Part shown: positions 25,652-32,488 of the stretch, one piece after another | How positions within the stretch are numbered: position 1 is the stretch's first letter | Layout: every line of letters starts with the position of its first letter | Assembly (NCBI RefSeq): GCF_013408985.1 | Contig: NZ_JACBZT010000001.1 | Span: 62,001 to 126,000, forward strand | Reading direction: 5' to 3' | Source: Petropleomorpha daqingensis | Lineage (GTDB): Bacteria > Actinomycetota > Actinomycetes > Mycobacteriales > Geodermatophilaceae | DNA length: 64,000 nucleotides | Notes under the pieces: generated by a model | The model's input: only the letters and a program-made list of their open reading frames with translations | Database searches by the model: none | What the model was told of the DNA's origin: nothing | Made by a program: the position numbers and the translations under genes

Positions 25652-26095
25652 TCAGATCTCCTCGGCGCAGTAGACGGTGCCGTCCTCGGTCAGCTGGTCG
25701 CCGTACCAGGCCGCGTAGACCGCGGTCGGGAAGGAGGCGCAGACGTCCGGGTCGTTCTGGAAGTCGCCGTAGTTCTGCTTCTTCTCCTCGACGCCGACGA
25801 TCTTGTAGGCGGCCGCCTCGTCGTCGCAGGCGACCATGTCGAAGGAGCTGCCGTCGGGCTCGATGCAGTCACCGACGCTCGGGTCGCCGGCGCCGAAGCC
25901 ACCGGTCAGGCGGAACGCGGCGAGCCCACCGGCGACGACGACGGCGCCCGCGATGGAGCCCCACTTCTTGACGTTGCTCTTGGCCGGGGCCGGAGCGGGG
26001 GGCGTGGCGAGCTGCTGCTGCTGGTCCGGGCCCCACTGCTGGTAGGGCTGCCCGGGCTGCGCAGGCGGCTGGACGTCCGGTCCGGTCGTGGTCAT
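25652..26095 (-). CDS. LppU-like membrane-anchored protein
   Basis: 147 residues. The N-terminal 40 residues are Pro/Gln-rich and cytoplasmic (QPGQPYQQWGPDQQQQ), followed by one transmembrane helix (about 48-65) and an exported domain. That domain has four Cys (GDCIEPDG, VACDDEAA, DVCASFP, VYCAEE) spaced as in the actinobacterial LppU/SCO3897 group, where they form disulphides. The function is unknown. An AGGAG site precedes the ATG. Confidence 0.75.
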   Translation of the reverse strand: MTTTGPDVQPPAQPGQPYQQWGPDQQQQLATPPAPAPAKSNVKKWGSIAGAVVVAGGLAAFRLTGGFGAGDPSVGDCIEPDGSSFDMVACDDEAAAYKIVGVEEKKQNYGDFQNDPDVCASFPTAVYAAWYGDQLTEDGTVYCAEEI

Positions 26096-26202
26096 GTGGA
26101 TCTCCTGGGAGGTGGCTGTGCGAGGTCGGCACACCTTCCCCGACGACGTTCCGTACGTAAGCGGTGACACGCCGCAGTGAGACTCGTTGTTGCCGGAAGT
26201 TT

Positions 26203-26889
26203 CTAGAGCCAGGCCGGCAGGGTCGGCAGCGGACCGTCCGCCTCGAGCCCCTCGCCCGCACCGCGGCCGGTCACCCAGGCGGTGACGGCCGGCAGCGGGC
26301 CCGCGACGGCGAGCGAGCCGGTCCCCCACTCCCGGTCGCCGGCGAACAGGACGACGTCGGGCGCCTCCTCGCGGCGGTCCCACACCCGGAACACCTCGTC
26401 GACCAGCGCCGCCTGCACGTCCTCCGGGACGTCGGCGAAGGTGACGCCGGCGTCGAGGTCCACCGCGTGCACCCACACCTCGCAGCAGCGCATCCACGGG
26501 ATGTCGGCGCCGGTCACCTCCCGGCCGCGGTTGGTGCGGACGTGCGCCGCCCAGTCCGGCTCGCGCATCTCGCGGACGGCGGCGACCAGCCGCTGCGTGG
26601 CGGCGAGCACCTGCGCCCGCAGCTGGTCGGGTGGGAGCGCCGACTTCTCCTCGATGCCGGCGTCGCGCGCCTCCTGGGAGGCGTACATCGGCGTCTCGAC
26701 GCCCGTCCGCGCCCAGGTGAGCAGGTTGATCAGCGCGTCGGCGTTGTTGGCGACGTGGGCCAGGACGTGCGCCCGCGTCCACCCGGGCAGCAGCGACGGC
26801 CGGTCGAAGTCCTCGTCGACCAGCCGGCCGACCGCGGTGGCGAGGTGCTTCTCGCCGTCCTCCCACCAGGGCAAGGTCTCGGGGATCAC
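26203..26889 (-). CDS. Maleylpyruvate isomerase-family mycothiol-dependent enzyme
   Basis: 228 residues. The N-terminal DinB-like domain shows DFDRPSLLPGWTRAHVLAHVANNADALINLLTWARTG (about 27-63), with the metal-binding His in LAHVANN, and EVWVHAVDLDAGV with the later His-x3-Asp pair. The C-terminal domain (about 170-228) is the small MDMPI C-terminal type (LPAVTAWVTGRGAGEGLEADGPLPTLPAWL). Family members use mycothiol as cofactor; the substrate here is unknown. Confidence 0.9.
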   Translation of the reverse strand: MIPETLPWWEDGEKHLATAVGRLVDEDFDRPSLLPGWTRAHVLAHVANNADALINLLTWARTGVETPMYASQEARDAGIEEKSALPPDQLRAQVLAATQRLVAAVREMREPDWAAHVRTNRGREVTGADIPWMRCCEVWVHAVDLDAGVTFADVPEDVQAALVDEVFRVWDRREEAPDVVLFAGDREWGTGSLAVAGPLPAVTAWVTGRGAGEGLEADGPLPTLPAWL

Positions 26890-26907
26890 GACGCGGACGC
26901 TAACGGC

Positions 26908-27039
26908 TCAGGATGCGACCGTGTAGATCACCACCCAGACGACCGCCACGATCACGACGACGAGCACGAGCCCGCCGATCACGATCAGGCGCGCGCGGCG
27001 CCGCTGCGCGTCCGGGGGCCCTTGCTCCGAGCTGCTCAT
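26908..27039 (-). CDS. Small single-pass membrane protein
   Basis: A 43-residue gene. The hydrophilic, basic N-terminus SSSEQGPPDAQRRRAR is followed by one long Val/Ile-rich helix LIVIGGLVLVVVIVAVVWVV and a short tail. A strong AGGAGG ribosome site lies 8 bases before the ATG. The stop is 18 bases before the maleylpyruvate-isomerase-family gene on the same strand, so the two may form an operon. No family recognised; the topology fits an inside N-terminus. Confidence 0.65.
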   Translation of the reverse strand: MSSSEQGPPDAQRRRARLIVIGGLVLVVVIVAVVWVVIYTVAS

Positions 27040-27164
27040 CGAGGTTCCTCCTGGATCGCCTTCCCGGCGGTACCGGGATGCTTCGCCCGGGCTGGGCTTT
27101 CCGGATGCAGGGTCGTCACGACAGACTCGGGCTGCTTCGGACGACGACGTCTCGGGAGGCCGGT

Positions 27165-28661
27165 ATGCCCTACCCCTTCGACCGCAGTGGAACCCAGACC
27201 GGGCCGGACGGCGTCCGGCGCTACACCGGGCTGCCGCAGAACCTGGTGCAGATGCTGCGGACCGCCGTCGACGGCTCCCCCGCCGCCGAGGCGCTGGTCG
27301 AGCTCGGCGGCGACCGGGCCACCTACCGGCAGCTGTGGGACCGCGCGGTACGGGTCGCCGGTGGACTGCGGGCGGCCGGCGTCGGGCCGGGCGACCGCGT
27401 GGCCAACCGGCTGCCCAACGGCAACGACTGGGTCTACGCGTTCTGGGGAACGCTGCTGGCCGGCGCGGTCGTCGTCCCGGTGAACACCCGCTTCGCCGAG
27501 CCCGAGGTGCGCTACGTCGTCGAGGACTCCGGTGCCGCGTACGTGTTCGAGCCGGGGAGCCCGCTGCCGGACGGCGACCCCGTGGAGACGACCGACCAGG
27601 CGCACACCGACCTGGCCGGCATCTTCTACACCAGCGGCACGACCGGCTTCCCCAAGGGTGCGATGACCACCCACGAGAACTTCCTGTCCAACATCGAGAC
27701 CTGCCTGCGCTGCCTCGGCCTGCCGCGCGAGCCCCGCACCACCCTGATCTCCGTCCCGCTGTTCCACGTCACCGGCTGCAACTCGCAGCTGCTGGTGGTC
27801 ACGGCGGTGGCCGGGAAGTCGGTGATCATGCCGGCGTTCGAGGTGCAGGCCTTCCTGCGGGCGATCGAGGAGGAACGGGTCGACGTCCTCACCACCGTGC
27901 CGGCGATCTACTGGCTGGCGCTGCAGCAGCCGAACTTCGCCGAGATCGACACCTCGTCGGTGATCTCGCTGAGCTACGGCGGCGCGCCGATCGCGCCCGA
28001 CCTGGTGCACCGCATCCAGCAGGCGTTCCCGACCGCGCGCGTCGGCAACGGGTTCGGGCTGACCGAGACCTCGTCGGTGTCGACCTACCTGCCCGACGAG
28101 TACGCCGCCGCGCACGCCGACTCCGTCGGGTTCCCGGCGCCGGTGGTCGACCTGCAACTGGACGAGCCCGACCCGGAGAGCCGGGTCGGTGAGCTGCTGA
28201 TCCGCGGGCCGAACATCGTGCGCGGGTACTGGCAGAAGGAGCAGCAGACCGCGGAGACCTTCGTCGACGGCTGGCTGCACAGCGGCGACCTGGCGCGCAT
28301 CGACGACGAGGGGCTCGTCTACGTCGTCGACCGCAAGAAGGACATGATCAACCGCGGCGGCGAGAACGTGTACAGCGTCGAGGTGGAGAACGCGCTGGCC
28401 GCGCACCCGGCCGTCGGCGAGGTCGCGGTGGTCGGCGTCCCGGACTCGATGATGGGCGAGAAGGTCGGCGCCGTCGTCGTCCCCCTGCCCGGGCACGAGC
28501 TGGACCCGCAGGAGCTGGTGGTGTTCGCCAAGGAGCGGCTCGCCGACTTCAAGGTGCCGCAGTACGTCGCGGTGCGCGCCGAACCGCTGCCCCGCAACCC
28601 CGGCGGCAAGGTGCTCAAGCCGCCGCTGCGCGAGCAGACCGACTGGCAACCCGTCCGCTGA
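27165..28661 (+). CDS. Acyl-CoA synthetase (AMP-binding, long-chain type)
   Basis: 498 residues. The AMP-binding P-loop is FYTSGTTGFPKGAM (about 157-170). A5 is NGFGLTETSSVSTYL, A7 is LHSGDLARIDDEG, A8 is VVDRKKDMINRGGENVYSVEVE, and the A10 catalytic Lys is in NPGGKVLK. All motifs are intact, so it should activate a carboxylic acid to the adenylate and CoA thioester. It precedes a phosphotriesterase-family gene by 32 bases, suggesting a shared catabolic role. The class I acid specificity is open. Confidence 0.92.
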   Translation: MPYPFDRSGTQTGPDGVRRYTGLPQNLVQMLRTAVDGSPAAEALVELGGDRATYRQLWDRAVRVAGGLRAAGVGPGDRVANRLPNGNDWVYAFWGTLLAGAVVVPVNTRFAEPEVRYVVEDSGAAYVFEPGSPLPDGDPVETTDQAHTDLAGIFYTSGTTGFPKGAMTTHENFLSNIETCLRCLGLPREPRTTLISVPLFHVTGCNSQLLVVTAVAGKSVIMPAFEVQAFLRAIEEERVDVLTTVPAIYWLALQQPNFAEIDTSSVISLSYGGAPIAPDLVHRIQQAFPTARVGNGFGLTETSSVSTYLPDEYAAAHADSVGFPAPVVDLQLDEPDPESRVGELLIRGPNIVRGYWQKEQQTAETFVDGWLHSGDLARIDDEGLVYVVDRKKDMINRGGENVYSVEVENALAAHPAVGEVAVVGVPDSMMGEKVGAVVVPLPGHELDPQELVVFAKERLADFKVPQYVAVRAEPLPRNPGGKVLKPPLREQTDWQPVR

Positions 28662-28693
28662 CCCGATCCTCCCCCCGCGACCGAAGGAGAACT

Positions 28694-29674
28694 GTGCCCA
28701 CCGTCGAGACCGTCCGTGGCCCCATCGACACCGCCGACATGGGTGCCACGCTCATGCACGAGCACGTGTTCGTCGTGTCCACCGAGCATGTCCAGAACTA
28801 CGGGATCGGCTCGTGGTGGGACGAGGACGAGCGTGTCGCCGACGCGGTCGAGAAGCTGAACGAGCTCAAGTCGCTCGGCATCGACACGATCGTCGACCCG
28901 ACGGTGTGGGGGCTGGGCCGCTACATCCCCCGGGTGCAGCGGGTGGCCGAGCAGACCGACCTCAACATCATCGTGGCGACCGGGCTCTACACCTACGACG
29001 AGATCCCGCACCAGTACGAGAACCGCGGGCCGGGGCTGCCGCTGGACCTGCCCACCGACCCGATGGTCGACGACTTCACCCGCGACATCCGCGACGGCAT
29101 CGCCGACACCGGCGTGAAGGCGGCGTTCCTCAAGTGCGTGGTCGAGGCCAAGGGCCTCACGCCCGGGGTCGAGCGCACCGTGCGCGCCTGCGCCGCGACG
29201 CACCGGGCCACGGGCGCGCCGATCACCGTGCACACGTCGTCCCCCACCCAGGCCGGCCGGCTGGTGCTGCAGGTGTTCCGCGACGAGGGCGTCGACCTGA
29301 CCAAGGTCGTGATCGGGCATGCCGGCGACAGCAACGACCTCGACTACCTCAGCGAGCTGGCCGAGGCCGGCTGCCTGCTGGGCATGGACCGGTTCGGGCT
29401 CGACATCTTCAACCCGACGGCGAACCGGGTCGACACGATCGTCGCCATGGCCGAGCGGGGCTACACCGACCGGATGGTGCTCGCCCACGACGCGAGCTGC
29501 TTCATCGACTACTTCCCCGACCCCGCGGCCCGGGCGGCCTTCCAGCAGGTCCAGCCGAACTGGAACTTCCGGCACCTCAGCCAGGACGTGCTGCCTCTGC
29601 TGCGGGAGCGCGGGCTCACCGAGGAGCAGCTGCGGCAGATGCTCGTCGACACCCCGCGGCGGTACTTCGAGTAG
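28694..29674 (+). CDS. Phosphotriesterase-family metal hydrolase
   Basis: 326 residues with the PTE amidohydrolase barrel. Metal ligands are His22 and His24 (LMHEHVF), the carbamylatable Lys147 (FLKCV), His180 (TVHTSS), His209 (IGHAGD) and Asp266 (AHDASC). All are present, so a binuclear metal site is expected. Substrates in the family include lactones, phosphotriesters and acyl compounds. It follows the acyl-CoA ligase, with an AAGGAG site before the GTG start. A lactonase or amidase role beside that ligase is a reasonable guess. Confidence 0.9.
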   Translation: MPTVETVRGPIDTADMGATLMHEHVFVVSTEHVQNYGIGSWWDEDERVADAVEKLNELKSLGIDTIVDPTVWGLGRYIPRVQRVAEQTDLNIIVATGLYTYDEIPHQYENRGPGLPLDLPTDPMVDDFTRDIRDGIADTGVKAAFLKCVVEAKGLTPGVERTVRACAATHRATGAPITVHTSSPTQAGRLVLQVFRDEGVDLTKVVIGHAGDSNDLDYLSELAEAGCLLGMDRFGLDIFNPTANRVDTIVAMAERGYTDRMVLAHDASCFIDYFPDPAARAAFQQVQPNWNFRHLSQDVLPLLRERGLTEEQLRQMLVDTPRRYFE

Positions 29675-29710
29675 CGGAACAGACGGTTGAGTCTTGTAGT
29701 TGTCGCGCGT

Positions 29711-29992
29711 ATGGCTACCGCGACCTGGAACGGCACCGTTCTCGCCGAGTCCGACGACATCGTCACCGTGGAGGGCAACGCGTACTTCCCGCGCGCGTCC
29801 CTGCGCGAGGACGTCCTGCGCCCGTCGGACACCCACACGATCTGCCCGTGGAAGGGCACCGCCTCGTACTACAGCCTCGAGGTCGACGGCCAGGTCAACG
29901 CCGACGCCGTCTGGTACTACCCGGAGCCCAAGGACGCCGCCAAGGAGATCACCGACCGCGTCGCCTTCTGGCACGGCGTCACCGTCAGTTGA
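29711..29992 (+). CDS. DUF427 protein
   Basis: 93 residues covering one complete DUF427 beta fold: MATATWNGTVLAESDDIVTVEGNAYFPRASLREDVL, then DTHTICPWKGTASYYSLEVDG and AVWYYPEPKDAAKEITDRVAFWHGVTV. The CPWKGTASYY block is the family hallmark. The function of DUF427 proteins is unknown. The ATG gives the typical start of the fold. A strong convergent terminator follows the stop. Confidence 0.9.
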   Translation: MATATWNGTVLAESDDIVTVEGNAYFPRASLREDVLRPSDTHTICPWKGTASYYSLEVDGQVNADAVWYYPEPKDAAKEITDRVAFWHGVTVS

Positions 29993-29999
29993 AAAAGGA

Positions 30000-30050
30000 C
30001 CCCCTCGCCCCCCGCCACTCGCACGCTCGCGGCGGGCCCCTGCGAGGGGG
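30000..30050. terminator. Bidirectional two-tier hairpin terminator
   Basis: Outer arms CCCCCTCGC (30000-30008) and GCGAGGGGG (30042-30050) enclose inner arms CCCGCC and GGCGGG. An A-run GAAAAA precedes the stem, which serves as a T-run for the minus-strand gene that ends at 30053. Confidence 0.78.
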
Positions 30051-30052
30051 CC

Positions 30053-30457
30053 TCAGGCCGGGCGGGTGCCGGCGAGGGCCTGCGCGGACGCCGCGTCGTC
30101 GGCGTCCTCGCCGGCGAGCAGGTCCTGGAAGGTGTCCCACGCCTGCGCGGGCGCGATCCCGAGGGCCGCGCCGATCTCCTCCCAGTCGGCGCCGCCGCGC
30201 AGCGCCGCCCGCATCCCGGTCAGCCGGCTGTCGTGCGCCTTGCGGCTGACCACCTCGCCGAGGGCCAGCAGCTCCAGCGACTCGTGGACGTCCAGCGACG
30301 TCCCGCCGGTGGCGATCGCCCGCCAGTCGTCCTCGTCGACCTCCGTCACCGTGTTGAGGGCGGAGCCGCCGTCGTCGCGGCGGCTGAGGAAGTCCAGACG
30401 GGTGGCCGCGGTGGTGAGGGAGAACTCCCCCGCGAGCGCCTCGGGCGTGATGTCCAT
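30053..30457 (-). CDS. Hypothetical protein with possible HTH
   Basis: 134 residues. The C-terminal half contains MRAALRGGADWEEIGAALGIAPAQAWDTFQDLL, which by eye fits a helix-turn-helix of the kind used by small sigma-like or antitoxin-like proteins. The N-terminal half (FSLTTAATRLDFLSRRDDGG, WRAIATGGTSLDVHESLELLALGEVVSRK) matches nothing I can name. The start MDITPEALAG was chosen because the longer frame begins with shadow sequence. Transcribed alone between two terminators. Confidence 0.6.
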   Translation of the reverse strand: MDITPEALAGEFSLTTAATRLDFLSRRDDGGSALNTVTEVDEDDWRAIATGGTSLDVHESLELLALGEVVSRKAHDSRLTGMRAALRGGADWEEIGAALGIAPAQAWDTFQDLLAGEDADDAASAQALAGTRPA

Positions 30458-30481
30458 GCCCCCACCCTCCCGCAGCACGCG

Positions 30482-30519
30482 CGAGGCCCGCACCCCCGGC
30501 GTCGGGGATGCGGGCCTCG
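30482..30519 (-). terminator. Hairpin terminator after the ferritin-like gene
   Basis: Eleven-base perfect arms CGAGGCCCGCA and TGCGGGCCTCG enclose a further CCCC/GGGG pairing. It is 18 bases beyond the minus-strand stop at 30537. Confidence 0.72.
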
Positions 30520-30536
30520 TCCGCGTGCTAGGTGCG

Positions 30537-31508
30537 TCAGCTGGAGACGCCGACGGCCTCCTTGGCCAGGGCGGCCAGCTGCGTCTGCGCGGCGCTGGCC
30601 ACGCTCGACCGGTTCTTGTGCGTCTCCTCGTAGCGGATGACGACGTTGATGTCGTGCGCGGTCTTCAGCTGCTTGACCGCCTTGATGGCGTCCGGCTGCG
30701 CGAGCGAGTCGTAGTTCTTGATCGGCAGCTCGTCGGCGGAGACGTCGCCGAGCTCCTCGCGGGCGGCCTTGACCAGGTTCGCCTCGTCCTTGCGGCCCTC
30801 GCGGCGGGCGATCCGCTCGGCGCGGCGCAGCGAGGCGCTCCGGCCGGCGGCCAGGGTCTCGCGGACCGCGCCGGTCAGCTGACCGGCCTTGCCGGCCACC
30901 TCACCGAGGCGCTCCTCGGCCTGCTCGCGCCGCTGCGCGACGCTGTCGAGGGTCTCGTTCACCCGGTTGGTGACGAAGCGGTACGGGGCGATCGCCACGT
31001 TCGCGGCACCACCGGCGACCCGCTGCAGCGGCGTCGGCTGCAGCGCGGCCGGCCCACCGATGGCCTCCTCGGCGAGGACGACGGTCAGCCACTCGACGGT
31101 GGCCTCGTGCGCGGTGATCAGCCGCTCGGCGAGCTGGCGCACCTTGGGCAGCTCGGCCTTCTCGGCGAGCACCTTCAGGTAGGTGGCGCGGTCGAGCAGC
31201 TGGTGCTCGAGCTGCAGGTCCTGCAGCAGCGCCTCCTCCAGCGGCTCGGCCTGCTCGAAGGTGGCCTTGAGGACGGCGGAGAGCCGGCCGATCGCGGGGG
31301 TCACCACGTCCGGCACGCCGCCGAGGGCGCGCAGCTGGTCGGTGATGGCCTGCGTCCGCTCCGCCGCGTGGTCGGCGTTCTGGTTCAGCTCACGTCGGAC
31401 GGCGTCGGTGCGGGCCTGCGAGATCCGCGTCCGCGCGATCTGCTCCTCGGTCTGCGTGAGCAGCACGAGCGCACGGAGCTGGTTGAGGATCTTGGCGTTG
31501 GCGGTCAC
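30537..31508 (-). CDS. Ferritin-like domain protein
   Basis: 323 residues. The N-terminal 170 residues are long helices with ferritin-like E/ExxH spacing: LLTQTEEQIARTRISQARTD, LLQDLQLEHQLLDRATYLKVLAEKAE and LAERLITAHEATVEWL. The rest is a charged, Ala-rich helical tail ending in IKNYDSLAQPDAIKAVKQLKTAHDINVVIRYEETHKNRSSV. An iron or stress role is inferred from the fold only. The GTG start has GGAG at 8 bases; ATG codons at 31526 and 31553 in the same frame are alternatives. Confidence 0.7.
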   Translation of the reverse strand: MTANAKILNQLRALVLLTQTEEQIARTRISQARTDAVRRELNQNADHAAERTQAITDQLRALGGVPDVVTPAIGRLSAVLKATFEQAEPLEEALLQDLQLEHQLLDRATYLKVLAEKAELPKVRQLAERLITAHEATVEWLTVVLAEEAIGGPAALQPTPLQRVAGGAANVAIAPYRFVTNRVNETLDSVAQRREQAEERLGEVAGKAGQLTGAVRETLAAGRSASLRRAERIARREGRKDEANLVKAAREELGDVSADELPIKNYDSLAQPDAIKAVKQLKTAHDINVVIRYEETHKNRSSVASAAQTQLAALAKEAVGVSS

Positions 31509-31597
31509 TGGGAGAACTCCAGACATCGGAAACGTCCTGACCTCTTCAGCCATGCCCCGTTGACCTGCAGTGCTAACTCCAGCAAGCGGAATGCTTG

Positions 31598-31613
31598 CGT
31601 GAGCTAGCTCACG
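31598..31613. repeat. Perfect 16-base palindrome near the tetR 3' end
   Basis: CGTGAGCTAGCTCACG is fully palindromic and overlaps the tetR stop. A second stem, GCAAGC-GGAAT-GCTTGC, lies just beside it. Position suggests a terminator for tetR, though an operator for the ferritin-like gene is possible. Confidence 0.45.
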
Positions 31614-32385
31614 CCCTCCGGACCAGCGCGTAGGCGTCGGCGATGCCCAGGAGGTCGGCGACGCTGTGCAGCTCGGCCTCGAAGAACGAGCCGGCGTCGT
31701 CCAGGGCGAACTTGAGGTGCCCGAAGATCTCCATGGCCACCAGTCCGTAGAGCCGCACCCAGCAGCTGAGGAACACGCGGACGACGCCCAGCGGCAGCTC
31801 GGCCGGGAACTCCGCCATCCACCCGCGCAGCTGCTCGGCCAGCGCCGGGTCGATGTCCTCCTCCGCCGGTACGGGGAACGGCCGCTCGAGGAAGACCTGC
31901 GCGATCAGCGCGGCGAACACCTCGCCGAAGCGGTGCGCGGCGGCGTGCGCGGGGCTGTCCGGGTCGTTGTGCAACCGGTCGGTCGACGGGACGACGCCGT
32001 CCCCTGCGCCGCCGAACAGCAGGCCGAACTCCTGCCGGTGGCCGATCGCCCAGCGCCGGAACGCGCGGCTGCACGCGAGCAGCTGGACGGCGGGGACCGC
32101 GGGGTCGGCCTCGTCCCGCGCGGCCACCAGGTGCGCCACCAGCTCGTCGTAGAGGTCGGCGACGACGTGCTCGACCAGGTTCTCCCGGCTGTCGAAGTAG
32201 CGGTACAGGGCCGGCGCGCTCATGCCCATCTCCCGCGCGATCGCACGCAGCGCGAAGCCCTCGCCACCCTGCTCGACCAGCACGCGGCGGGCGGTGTCCT
32301 TGATCTCGCGGACCGTGTCGGCGCGCACGCGGTCGCGCCGGCTGAGGGGCTCCACCGACACCCCGGCCGACATGGCATCTGTCAT
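31609..32385 (-). CDS. TetR-family transcriptional regulator
   Basis: 258 residues. The N-terminal HTH is DTARRVLVEQGGEGFALRAIAREMGMSAPALYRYFDSRENLVEHVVADLYDEL (about 30-82), fully typical of TetR. The C-terminal ligand domain resembles the TetR_C_13/WHG group, with LLACSRAFRRWAIGHRQEFGLLFG. It is divergent from an MMPL exporter, 103 bases apart, and is very probably its repressor. The ATG at 32385 is preceded by GGAAGG at a suitable distance; an ATG four codons in is an alternative. Confidence 0.9.
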   Translation of the reverse strand: MTDAMSAGVSVEPLSRRDRVRADTVREIKDTARRVLVEQGGEGFALRAIAREMGMSAPALYRYFDSRENLVEHVVADLYDELVAHLVAARDEADPAVPAVQLLACSRAFRRWAIGHRQEFGLLFGGAGDGVVPSTDRLHNDPDSPAHAAAHRFGEVFAALIAQVFLERPFPVPAEEDIDPALAEQLRGWMAEFPAELPLGVVRVFLSCWVRLYGLVAMEIFGHLKFALDDAGSFFEAELHSVADLLGIADAYALVRRA

Positions 32386-32411
32386 GACTCGCGCCTTCCC
32401 GCTTGACTTCC

Positions 32412-32457
32412 GTGAACAGTGTATGCAGAGTGAGCGCCGTTCGCTAACGCTGTTCAC
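32412..32457. promoter_or_regulatory. Inverted repeat, candidate TetR operator half-sites
   Basis: GTGAACAG (32412-32419) and CTGTTCAC (32450-32457) are perfect complements in the tetR/mmpL divergent region. Each half site resembles one arm of a compact TetR operator. Their 30-base separation suggests two bound dimers, or sites for the two promoters. Confidence 0.45.
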
Positions 32458-32488
32458 TTCGGTGATCGACGGTAACACGGGAGACGTC

